Positions 17,428 through 24,127 of a DNA stretch of 39,289 bases are shown piece after piece. The position numbers and the translations under genes were made by a program. The number at the start of each line of letters is the position of its first letter. The stretch's first letter is position 1. The notes beneath the pieces are model-generated. The model saw only the letters and a list, made by a program, of their open reading frames with translations. It searched no databases and was not told where the DNA came from. Source of the DNA: Butyrivibrio sp. (GTDB taxonomy: Bacteria > Bacillota > Clostridia > Lachnospirales > Lachnospiraceae); contig SVGB01000023.1 of the NCBI GenBank assembly GCA_015056565.1, positions 1 through 39,289 of the forward strand. The letters run 5' to 3'.

Positions 17428-19479
17428 ATGTACAATATTTACTTTGAACTGGCCGCAACAGGCTTTGTTGCAATACTACTTTTGTATCTTCACGTGGAAT
17501 ATCCCAAGGCGTCCGAGAGCAATATCCGCTACAGGCAGTGGGTGACCTGGATTCTTATAAGTGAGATCATGGATATTATCACAGGACGGATGATTGACTA
17601 CGGTCAAATGATCCCTCCTGTGCTTAATATCCTTGTTAATACTGTCTATTTTTATACTACTGCGGGTTCATTCTGGGGATTCGCAAGGTACCTTAATTCC
17701 TTTGTAAAAACTAAAAAGAGCAGGATATATATGGCGTTTAATACGGCTGCGATTATAGTGTACATCTGCATTATGACGCTTAATGTATTTACCGGATGGG
17801 TGTTTACCTTTGACGGAAACGGGCAGTACATTCATGGGCCGGAGTATTTTTTGTCTTACGGGATCCAGATAATTGTGGGGACTACTTCATCGATACTATT
17901 GTGGACCTACAGAGACAGGCTTGAAAAAAGACAGAAGATGGCCATCTGGCTGTTCATGATTCTTATTGTTCTGGGATTCTTTCTTCAGGCTGTGTTCTTT
18001 CCTAAGGTTCTTTTAACTTGTTATATGGCTTCAATTGCAGCCATGACTATGCTGTTCATAATCGAGACGCCTGACTATTTGCAACTCACACAGACTATGG
18101 AGGAACTGGAGAGGCAAAGAAACATAGCTGATGTTGCAAATAATGCAAAGTCTGAATTCCTGGCAAAGATGTCCCATGAGATCAGAACTCCCTTAAACGG
18201 CATCCTTGGCATGGATGAGATGATAATACGGGATGCAAAGGATAGCAGGATAAAGAGATATGCTCTTGATATAAAAGGCGCGGGAAATACTCTTTTGTCC
18301 CTTATAAACGATATCCTTGATATGAGCAAGATTGATTCGGGAAATTTCGAAATCATTCCCATGGATTATGGCGTTGCATCAGTTCTCAATGATGTAAAAA
18401 ACATCACTGAGCCCAGAGCTGAAAACAAGGGACTTGGGTTTTATATGAATATATCACCGGATATCCCCTCAAAGCTTAATGGAGATGAGATACGGATACG
18501 TCAGGTGATGCTGAATATCATAAACAATGCCATAAAATATACCAGTGAGGGCAGCGTGACAATCGATGTCGATGCAAAAGAAATACCGGATGACGGGAAA
18601 GTTCTTTTGCAGGTAAAAGTATCTGACACTGGTATAGGCATAAAAGATGAGGACAGGGATAAGCTCTTTTCAAACTTCCAGAGACTGGATGAGGAGAAAA
18701 ACAGGAATATAGAGGGAACAGGTCTGGGGCTGTCTATCACTGAAAAACTGGTGGAAATGATGGATGGCAGGATTGAAGTTGAAAGTAGTTACGGGCAGGG
18801 TTCTGTATTTACCGTATATATTCCGCAGGCAGTTGTAGACATTACGCCGATAGGTGAGTTTTCGAAAGCGGTTCTTTTGCAGACGGAAAGCACTAAAGCT
18901 GAAGATATGGAACTGTATGCGCCAGATGCAAGGCTCCTTGTAGTTGATGATAACGATATGAACCTTGAGGTTATGGAGGGACTCTTGCGGGATACCGAAA
19001 TAAAGCTGGATCTTGTAACTTCAGGAAGAGAGTGTATTGAAATGGCAGGGAAGAAAAGTTATGACTGCATTCTTCTTGATCAGATGATGCCCGACATGAA
19101 CGGTGAAGAGACACTTAAAGAAATGGAAAAAGCAGATATCCTGAAGAGAACGCCCGTGATTGCGCTTACTGCGGATGCAATAGTTGGGGCAAAAGAAAGC
19201 TATATTTCCATGGGCTTTTCTGACTATATCAGTAAGCCTGTAAAGATTAAGGTATTGGAAGAGGTTCTGAGGAAATATATCCCGCAGGAAAAACAGATTT
19301 CTAAGGAAAACATCAAGGAAGAGTTGCCCGTTTTGCTTATATGGGGAGATGATTCTGAGGCGGTCAAGAGAGAAAAGGATAGGCTTGAAAGTATATATAA
19401 ATGCGTTTGCGTAGTAGGAGAAAAGGCAAGGGATAAGTATCTTGAAAAACATAATGCGGATGCTGTGATGAGGGTGTAA
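17428..19479 (+). CDS. Hybrid sensor histidine kinase 2 (7TM sensor, HisKA, HATPase, receiver)
   Basis: 683 aa. About seven membrane helices with short loops fill residues 5-212, without the large extracytoplasmic domain of kinase 1. HisKA has His250 in SHEIRTPLNG; HATPase has NIINNAIKYT, SDTGIGI and GTGLGL; the receiver (about 501-620) has Asp551 in ILLDQMMPDMNG. From the H-box to the end it is highly similar to kinase 1, including the same truncated half-receiver tail (LLIWGDD ... KARDKYLEKHNADAVMRV). The two therefore arose by duplication with a sensor swap. It directly follows a GG-peptide gene, which suggests that it may sense such a peptide; this is a guess. Confidence 0.92.
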   Translation: MYNIYFELAATGFVAILLLYLHVEYPKASESNIRYRQWVTWILISEIMDIITGRMIDYGQMIPPVLNILVNTVYFYTTAGSFWGFARYLNSFVKTKKSRIYMAFNTAAIIVYICIMTLNVFTGWVFTFDGNGQYIHGPEYFLSYGIQIIVGTTSSILLWTYRDRLEKRQKMAIWLFMILIVLGFFLQAVFFPKVLLTCYMASIAAMTMLFIIETPDYLQLTQTMEELERQRNIADVANNAKSEFLAKMSHEIRTPLNGILGMDEMIIRDAKDSRIKRYALDIKGAGNTLLSLINDILDMSKIDSGNFEIIPMDYGVASVLNDVKNITEPRAENKGLGFYMNISPDIPSKLNGDEIRIRQVMLNIINNAIKYTSEGSVTIDVDAKEIPDDGKVLLQVKVSDTGIGIKDEDRDKLFSNFQRLDEEKNRNIEGTGLGLSITEKLVEMMDGRIEVESSYGQGSVFTVYIPQAVVDITPIGEFSKAVLLQTESTKAEDMELYAPDARLLVVDDNDMNLEVMEGLLRDTEIKLDLVTSGRECIEMAGKKSYDCILLDQMMPDMNGEETLKEMEKADILKRTPVIALTADAIVGAKESYISMGFSDYISKPVKIKVLEEVLRKYIPQEKQISKENIKEELPVLLIWGDDSEAVKREKDRLESIYKCVCVVGEKARDKYLEKHNADAVMRV

Positions 19480-19501
19480 TGTATGGACGCTGCAGGCGGA
19501 G

Positions 19502-19568
19502 ACCGAATAGACATCAAAAACGACCGAATAGACAGGAATTATTGTTATGAAATTCCGCTCATGATAAA
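19502..19568 (+). promoter_or_regulatory. LytTR-type operator and promoter of the GG-peptide operon
   Basis: Two perfect ACCGAATAGACA copies (19502-19513, 19523-19534), 21 bp apart, with GATAAA at 19563-19568, 40 bases from the proximal repeat. A weak -35-like ATTGTT lies about 17 bases before it. The following leader RNA is A-rich and nearly the same as those before the lipoprotein gene and the minus-strand peptide gene. Confidence 0.78.
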
Positions 19569-19649
19569 GTCGTATCATCAAGAAGCGAAAAACAAAAGAA
19601 ACACAGATAAACACTAACAAAAAACAGATCAATCAAGGAGGAAATGACA

Positions 19650-19910
19650 ATGGCAGATAACAAGAACATGAAACTTAATGATGAGATGATGGCAAATGCA
19701 GCCGGTGGAAACAGCGGAGAGATTGCTGGGCCAAAATATGAGATTGGTGATACTGTTCAGCTCAAGTTTGCAAATGATGAGGGCGTTGTTACAACAGTAA
19801 CAGGTGTTGTTGATGACAGGCGTGCAAATCCGGGGGGATGGGAATATCTTGTTCGATATGAAGTTAATGGAAAGGTATATGAGCACTGGTATCCTGAAAT
19901 TGCAATCTGA
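19650..19910 (+). CDS. GG-leader secreted miniprotein 3 (SH3-like core)
   Basis: 86 aa; ATG at 19650 follows AAGGAGG by 7 bases. The leader MADNKNMKLNDEMMANAAGG is the family consensus. The 66-residue core begins with PKYEIGDTVQLKF, continues with a strand-turn-strand pattern and ends EHWYPEIAI. The PKYxxGDxVxL opening is typical of small SH3-like or KOW-like barrels. It is the tandem duplicate of the protein at 20194-20454. It is first in an operon of five peptide genes plus membrane and unknown proteins. Confidence 0.85.
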   Translation: MADNKNMKLNDEMMANAAGGNSGEIAGPKYEIGDTVQLKFANDEGVVTTVTGVVDDRRANPGGWEYLVRYEVNGKVYEHWYPEIAI

Positions 19911-19930
19911 AAACATGGAGGGAAAACGCA

Positions 19931-19966
19931 ATGGCAAGTTCAAAATTTCCAACTGTAGAAGAATAA
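19931..19966 (+). CDS. Possible 11-residue peptide (MASSKFPTVEE)
   Basis: A short frame with a good ribosome site (GGAGGG, 9 bases before ATG) sits between two genes of the peptide operon. It may be a real micropeptide, a translation-coupling leader for the next gene or the decayed start of a lost gene. Only the ribosome site supports it. Confidence 0.25.
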   Translation: MASSKFPTVEE

Positions 19967-19992
19967 CCAGTGACAATTCGGGAGGTTGTGCA

Positions 19993-20157
19993 ATGAACGC
20001 TAAGAAACTTATTCCAATCATATGTATGGTATCGGTATTTGTAATGCTTGTATGGGGCTTTATCGGATCATTTGAATACAGCTGGCTGGCTGTAATGGCA
20101 GGAGGCATCATAGTAGCAGCAATATCAATACTGGATAAAAAGGACAGTAACAAATAA
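19993..20157 (+). CDS. Small two-helix membrane protein
   Basis: 54 aa. The start follows GGGAGG by 7 bases; a longer upstream frame overlaps the preceding gene and is not credible. Two hydrophobic segments (about residues 6-24 and 29-46) are joined by a short loop, and the protein ends KKDSNK. The size and position next to exported peptides fit an immunity-type or exporter-accessory protein, but nothing in the sequence proves it. Confidence 0.6.
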   Translation: MNAKKLIPIICMVSVFVMLVWGFIGSFEYSWLAVMAGGIIVAAISILDKKDSNK

Positions 20158-20193
20158 CGTACTTCGGACAAAATGGAGAACGGAGGATTTTAA

Positions 20194-20454
20194 ATGGCAG
20201 ATAACAAGAACAGAAGGTTGGAAGATGAAGCAGTTGTGAATGCGAGTGGTGGTAATGGAAGCGAGATTCCCGGCCCCAAGTATGATATCGGAGACAGGGT
20301 ACAGCTGAAATTCACCGGAGATGATGGCACTGTGTCAACGGTCGTTGGAATTGTGGAGGATCGCAGGCGAAATGAGGGTGAATGGGAGTATCTGATCATG
20401 TATGTAGTGAATGGTGCTCCTTTCCAGCACTGGTATCCTGAAATTGCTCTTTGA
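20194..20454 (+). CDS. GG-leader secreted miniprotein 4 (SH3-like core)
   Basis: 86 aa with GGAGG upstream. The leader MADNKNRRLEDEAVVNASGG is a slightly diverged consensus. The core (PKYDIGDRVQLKF ... QHWYPEIAL) aligns without gaps to miniprotein 3 (19650-19910): both share GPKY.IGD.VQLKF, a DRR turn and HWYPEIA. The pair is a tandem duplication with both copies intact, which suggests selection for variants. Confidence 0.83.
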   Translation: MADNKNRRLEDEAVVNASGGNGSEIPGPKYDIGDRVQLKFTGDDGTVSTVVGIVEDRRRNEGEWEYLIMYVVNGAPFQHWYPEIAL

Positions 20455-20495
20455 TGTCATTCAATTGGCTTAATATTTGTAGGAGGGCCTGTCTT

Positions 20496-20765
20496 ATGAA
20501 CGATAACAAAAACATGGCACTTTCCGATGAACTGTTTGCAGATGTTTCTGGTGGTTTTGGTGTTGCAAGCAGTCAAAAAATCTATGATGCAGTAGGCATA
20601 GTTATCATGCTCCTTGAAAATGGAAGCTATATGGTCCGTTTCGATGACGGCGGGGAAGTTACTGCAAGTCCAAAGGATGGAAAATCTATAGCTGAAGGAG
20701 CAAAAGTAGGGCTGTTTGCCTTCGCTGGTGGTTGGATCATGGACCCTCTTGGTGATGAAAGATGA
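20496..20765 (+). CDS. GG-leader secreted miniprotein 5 (OB-like core)
   Basis: 89 aa; the start at 20496 follows AGGAGG, and an upstream in-frame ATG lacks a site. The leader is MNDNKNMALSDELFADVSGG, leaving a 69-residue core. The core is a paralogue of miniprotein 1 (11408): YDAVGIVIMLL, YMVRFDDGGEV, VGLFAFAGGWIM. It overlaps the preceding ATG of the next open frame, though the next gene's own ribosome site lies just downstream. Confidence 0.83.
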   Translation: MNDNKNMALSDELFADVSGGFGVASSQKIYDAVGIVIMLLENGSYMVRFDDGGEVTASPKDGKSIAEGAKVGLFAFAGGWIMDPLGDER

Positions 20766-20782
20766 TTTGGAGAGGAATGGAC

Positions 20783-21634
20783 ATGAATAGGAAAGATTTT
20801 TCACTATTGAACTGCACTATGAGTGGAATGCTGGCATTTGTACTGTCAGTGCCAGTTCACGAGTTTATTCATTTTCTGACAGATATTATCTATGACCATG
20901 AAGTAATCTGGTTTTCAGCGGTGGCGGTTTTAAGTTCGGATGATTATGACTTTATGGCATTATCTCCTTTTCACAGGGCCATGGCAGCTGGAGGAAGTGC
21001 ATCTGTAATCAATGCGCTGGTCGCTATTCTATTATTCTTTGTGATCATAAAAATTCAGATGGGACCAGGACTTAGAGTTTTTCTCATTCAGTATTATGCC
21101 ATGCAGATGTGCCTTGGCTTTGGGTATTTCATGGTAAATGGGCTGTTTGGTGCTTTCGGGGATTGGGGCAATGTTTTTGAACTATTCCCGGACAGCACTG
21201 TGGCGATAATGAGAATTGTACTGGGGATTTTAGGAAGCACCGGTATAGTATTTACCATGTTTGCTCTTAACTACATGTCATACTACTTCATAAAGCATGT
21301 TGATGACAGGAAGGAACGTTTCCATGTTGCTCTTGGACTTCACTTGCTGCCATTTATTGCTTCATCAGTCTTTGCTGTTATTGTAGATATGAATTCAATA
21401 CTCATGAGAGAGGGATATTTTGATGCGAATCCTTTCTTCTCTATTGCGGTCAGATTCATGTTTATACCGCTGTTTTGGGGATTTATGTTTACATGGGTAA
21501 TGGTAAAACACCCGAAAGAGAGCCGGTTCAGGTATAAGCTCCCATCAGAACCAAGGTATGTTCTATGGGGAGTAACAATAATCCTGCTCCTCGTAGATCT
21601 TTTTGTTTTGGCACCGGGAATCAGAATAAGCTAG
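20783..21634 (+). CDS. Polytopic membrane protein with HExxH motif (M50-like metalloprotease?)
   Basis: 283 aa, start supported by AGAGG 7 bases upstream. About seven membrane helices are visible. A VPVHEFIHFLTD motif (His26, His30) lies at the end of the first helix, as in intramembrane site-2 or M50-type zinc proteases, and DWGN near residue 129 could supply a later ligand, though the classical NxxPxxxxDG motif is not seen. It sits inside the peptide operon, so it may process or degrade peptides, leaders or receptors, or give immunity. The protease assignment rests on HExxH in a membrane context. Confidence 0.6.
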   Translation: MNRKDFSLLNCTMSGMLAFVLSVPVHEFIHFLTDIIYDHEVIWFSAVAVLSSDDYDFMALSPFHRAMAAGGSASVINALVAILLFFVIIKIQMGPGLRVFLIQYYAMQMCLGFGYFMVNGLFGAFGDWGNVFELFPDSTVAIMRIVLGILGSTGIVFTMFALNYMSYYFIKHVDDRKERFHVALGLHLLPFIASSVFAVIVDMNSILMREGYFDANPFFSIAVRFMFIPLFWGFMFTWVMVKHPKESRFRYKLPSEPRYVLWGVTIILLLVDLFVLAPGIRIS

Positions 21635-21681
21635 ATATCAGAAAAAACATGGAACTAAATCTAACGAATGAGTGGTGAAAA

Positions 21682-22113
21682 ATGAAACTGTTTTTTGACG
21701 CAGATAAATACCTGTTGAGGGTGGAAAGCCCAAGAATCAACAAAGAACTTGACAGGAAACAGCAGATTTTAGCATATGTAGACAGATACTTTGTGATGTT
21801 CAGACATGAATATTTTGACGAAGTCTATGATGCATGCGTGAAATATATTGATGAAATGTTTGAGGACGACAGTGATAATGACCCTCAGATATCAGCGGAG
21901 GTTCAGGCTGTAACCATCATAATAAAAGGACTTCGAGACTATGCAAAAAATGGCCTAAAGAATCAGTCAAAGTATCTTAAGGTTCTTGTGGCAGGAGACG
22001 TGTTCAAGTTTTATAGTGGCATGATCTCCAAATCCCTGGATCTTGGAGTTATTGACAAAAAGCAGGCAAGAAGACGGATAGAGGTGTTCTATAAAGAGTG
22101 TGAACTTGAATAG
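21682..22113 (+). CDS. Hypothetical 143-aa helical protein
   Basis: A soluble, mostly helical, charged protein with no signal peptide or cysteine-rich motif and no domain I recognise. A weak ribosome site (GTGGTG) lies 5 bases before ATG. It follows the membrane HExxH gene by 47 bases and is 62 bases before another GG-peptide gene, so it is co-transcribed with them. Immunity or chaperone roles are possible by position only. Confidence 0.6.
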   Translation: MKLFFDADKYLLRVESPRINKELDRKQQILAYVDRYFVMFRHEYFDEVYDACVKYIDEMFEDDSDNDPQISAEVQAVTIIIKGLRDYAKNGLKNQSKYLKVLVAGDVFKFYSGMISKSLDLGVIDKKQARRRIEVFYKECELE

Positions 22114-22175
22114 ATGATCAAACAGACAGAGTATACTCCGGCATGTTGATGGAAAAAATAAAAGGAGGGCGCAGG

Positions 22176-22442
22176 ATGACGGATGAGAGGAACATAAAAC
22201 TTAATGACGAAATCATGGCAAGTGTAGCTGGTGGAGACGACGAGGAAAAAGGCCGCACAAGACATGCCATAGTACGAGGCATTCATGAACATCCATACTA
22301 CAAAGATATGATTGAAGTTACTTTGGATGGCGGTCAGGATGTCATAGCTCATTATGACGCAATTAATGTCATAAATCCCGGTACAGAAGTAATAGTAGAG
22401 CTTGTAGGTCAGGGAAGATGGAAGATAATAGAGATCTTGTAA
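22176..22442 (+). CDS. GG-leader secreted miniprotein 6 (OB-like core)
   Basis: 88 aa; ATG at 22176 follows AGGAGG, and an earlier ATG at 22143 has no site. The leader MTDERNIKLNDEIMASVAGG is more diverged than the siblings but keeps length and spacing. The 68-residue core has strands ending in the shared pattern VIVELVGQGRWKIIEIL, like the G-W end of miniproteins 1, 5 and 7. Two histidines and a tyrosine pair (HEHPYYKD) are distinctive. Confidence 0.8.
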   Translation: MTDERNIKLNDEIMASVAGGDDEEKGRTRHAIVRGIHEHPYYKDMIEVTLDGGQDVIAHYDAINVINPGTEVIVELVGQGRWKIIEIL

Positions 22443-22468
22443 TGACTAACAAATCGGAGGTAATAACA

Positions 22469-22744
22469 ATGGCAGATAACAAAAACATGATACTCAAAGA
22501 CGAAACTATGGCTAAGGCTGCAGGCGGAGCAGGAAGGTCTGATGATTATGATATGTACGGCTTTGTAGTAGATAAGCTTTCTACAGAGCAGTATGCTAAC
22601 CACTACAGGGTTAAGGGTGATAATGATGAAATCTTTATCTGCTGGTATGCTGGAGACGATACCCTCGGTGCAGGCATTGAGGTTGGAATGACGTATATTT
22701 CACAGGATAATGGCTGGAAGATTGAACCAATAATGCACATATAA
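22469..22744 (+). CDS. GG-leader secreted miniprotein 7 (core shared with the lipoprotein)
   Basis: 91 aa; ATG at 22469 follows GGAGG by 8 bases. The leader MADNKNMILKDETMAKAAGG is consensus. Core residues 27-76 are 28/50 identical to residues 219-268 of the lipoprotein at 15816-17015, including HY.VKGDNDEI.IC. The end (NGWKIEPIMHI) matches the G-W strand of the other OB-like cores. It is the last gene before a terminator. Confidence 0.85.
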   Translation: MADNKNMILKDETMAKAAGGAGRSDDYDMYGFVVDKLSTEQYANHYRVKGDNDEIFICWYAGDDTLGAGIEVGMTYISQDNGWKIEPIMHI

Positions 22745-22753
22745 AACGCTCTG

Positions 22754-22785
22754 GGCCATGGTGATAATCCATGGTCTATTTTTTG
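22754..22785 (+). terminator. Rho-independent terminator of the GG-peptide operon
   Basis: An 8-bp stem (GGCCATGG/CCATGGTC with one G-U) and a 7-base loop are followed by TATTTTTTG, 10 bases after the last peptide gene's stop. Confidence 0.8.
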
Positions 22786-22824
22786 TGACCCCACATTTTA
22801 TATGATAGGCAGCGGAAAATAATA

Positions 22825-22964
22825 GTAAGCGTAAAATAGTTGGTGTTGTATAAATTCCTCCCCTGTTTTGCTAAGATGACCCCATCAAATAACGAGGGAG
22901 GTTCATCATGAATCACATACCACAGGAAAAGATCGTAAGCGTAAAATAAATGGTGCTAGACAAA
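22825..22964 (+). mobile_element. Relic of an insertion sequence, internally deleted
   Basis: A sequence GTAAGCGTAAAATA..TGGTG occurs at 22825 and again in the same orientation at 22935, and inverted at 24740-24769. Between the first two lies a strong AGGGAGG site and an ATG (22909) opening MNHIPQEKIVSVK and then a stop, as if a transposase gene start had been fused to the other element end. I cannot name the family. The rest of 22745-23012 holds no gene. Confidence 0.45.
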
Positions 22965-23102
22965 CTTGAGGCTTCGGAGTAACTCCGAAGCCTCATTATA
23001 AGACGTTAATCATTACATCGGCTTTAATTCGTGCTCAGCAAGCCTCGCATTTTCAGCAACCCATCCCAGCTCTGGCATGCTCATCCGGCAGATGTAGTAC
23101 CA
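22935..23102 (+). repeat. Left arm of 168-bp inverted repeat
   Basis: This arm matches the reverse complement of 24602-24769 over exactly 168 bases, about 85-90% identical by eye. It contains the IS-like end, a hairpin (22968-22994, 12-bp stem GAGGCTTCGGAG) and the last 29 codons of a GG-peptide gene. Confidence 0.85.
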
Positions 23103-23105
23103 CGC
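23013..23105 (-). pseudogene. 3' relic of a GG-leader miniprotein gene (paralogue of 24416-24691)
   Basis: On the minus strand 31 codons read WYYICRMSMPELGW ... EHELKPM and stop. All 29 residues from Trp on equal the end of the protein at 24416-24691, but nine codons differ by synonymous changes only. Upstream the frame meets a TGA after about 15 codons and there is no leader. The 5' part was lost after a period of purifying selection. Between this relic and the gene ending at 23213 there is a small hairpin (AAGGAG...CTCCTTTTT, near 23158-23193). Confidence 0.8.
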
Positions 23106-23212
23106 TCTCCTATAACAGGTCCTTGCATGAATTCTCTTGGCTCAATGATTAATACACTAAGGAGACTCCTTGTTTTAAAGAGGCTCCTTTTTACGTGACG
23201 CTAAATTGATTA

Positions 23213-23470
23213 TTATGCAGGAACTAGCATACTCTCAATACAATCCTCTGGTAAACCACTATCGTTATTTGTTATTGTATATTCCCAACCATCTTCAGGC
23301 GAATACTTGGTTATATTTGAAATGGTATACGTACCAAATTGTGGATACTCAGCTAAAAGAACTAGATCACTAACTTTGTATTTAGGAGCTGGTGTATTCG
23401 CCTCTTCTACTCCGCCAGCTGCCTTTGCCATCATATCATCATTAAGTTCCATGTTCTTGTTATCTGCCAT
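23213..23470 (-). CDS. GG-leader secreted miniprotein 8 (SH3-like core)
   Basis: 85 aa on the minus strand; AAGGAGG lies 8 bases before its ATG. The leader MADNKNMELNDDMMAKAAGG is consensus. The 65-residue core opens PKYKVSDLVLLAEY and includes DGWEYTITNND, as in the SH3-like group; the usual GD of PKYxxGD is SD here. It has its own promoter with three LytTR-type repeats. It lies inside the inverted-repeat segment and is the only intact peptide gene in the opposite orientation. Confidence 0.83.
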   Translation of the reverse strand: MADNKNMELNDDMMAKAAGGVEEANTPAPKYKVSDLVLLAEYPQFGTYTISNITKYSPEDGWEYTITNNDSGLPEDCIESMLVPA

Positions 23471-23550
23471 TGTAACTTCCTCCTTGCTTGATGTGTAGTT
23501 TTGATAGTGTTTATTTGTGATTCATTTGTTTTCGTTTCTTGATGATATGA

Positions 23551-23639
23551 CTTTAGCATGGACGGAATTTCAAAACAATAATTCTTGTCTATTCGGTAGA
23601 TTTTCATGTCTATTCGGTAGATTTTCATGTCTGTTCGGT
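23551..23639 (-). promoter_or_regulatory. Triple LytTR-type operator and promoter for the minus-strand peptide gene
   Basis: On the minus strand three repeats (complement of 23628-23639, 23607-23618 and 23586-23597; ACCGAACAGACA, then two ACCGAATAGACA) have a strict 21-bp period. A -10-like GCTAAA (23558-23553) is 39 bases from the start of the proximal repeat. This is the only site with three repeats. The region 23640-23734 between it and the next operator holds a 7-bp hairpin (23689-23707) and no gene. Confidence 0.75.
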
Positions 23640-23734
23640 AATCAATAAAATCCGAAGAGTCTCAGGCTGCCGGATAAAGCTGCCTAACAGCCGCCATACA
23701 GGCGGCTTGTTGGAGTCTTCCGAATCCAGCGAAG

Positions 23735-23801
23735 ACCGAATAGACATCGAAAACGACCGAATAGACAAGAATTAATGACGAGATTATGGCTAAGGTTAAT
23801 G
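23735..23801 (+). promoter_or_regulatory. LytTR-type operator abutting the next peptide gene
   Basis: Two perfect ACCGAATAGACA copies (23735-23746, 23756-23767), 21 bp apart. At 40 bases downstream, where other copies have GATAAA, the sequence is TTAATG (23796-23801), which is already inside the coding frame that begins at 23786. The operator is clear; whether it forms a working promoter for this gene is doubtful. Confidence 0.65.
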
Positions 23802-24043
23802 AAATGAAGAATAAGGTTAAGAACAGAGCTCTTTCCGACAGTGACATGGCAATGGCAACAGGTGGAAATGGCGGTTCAGATACAACACCTAAGTACAATG
23901 TAGGTGATCGGGTTCATGTGTCTGGCTTAGAAGATCTTGGTATAGGAGAGATTGTTTCAATTGATGAATGGTATGGGAATTATTTCTATACCATACGCTT
24001 TGAAACAGGAACATATGAGTTCCCTGAAGAGGAACTTTACTGA
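23786..24043 (+). CDS. GG-leader secreted miniprotein 9 (SH3-like core)
   Basis: 85 aa as read from ATG 23786. The leader ends NRALSDSDMAMATGG (Gly26-Gly27) and the 58-residue core opens PKYNVGDRVHVSGL, ending YEFPEEELY. No ribosome site precedes 23786, and the expected transcription start from the operator just upstream falls near 23807, so the true start may be ATG 23804 or the gene may depend on read-through. Codons before the ATG (AAT GAC GAG ATT) resemble the NDEIM of other leaders, as if an operator had been joined to a leader-coding stretch. Confidence 0.7.
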   Translation: MAKVNEMKNKVKNRALSDSDMAMATGGNGGSDTTPKYNVGDRVHVSGLEDLGIGEIVSIDEWYGNYFYTIRFETGTYEFPEEELY

Positions 24044-24127
24044 TTGACGTCTATGAAATATACTTTACCGTTTACAATATCAATACTGAGGTTACATTAG
24101 GTTTAATAAACCAGAAAGGCAAATGAC

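Noticed and set aside
20190..20399. Open frame on the minus strand inside miniprotein 4
   Set aside because: It lies wholly opposite a GG-peptide gene with a good ribosome site, has no site of its own and no recognisable product.
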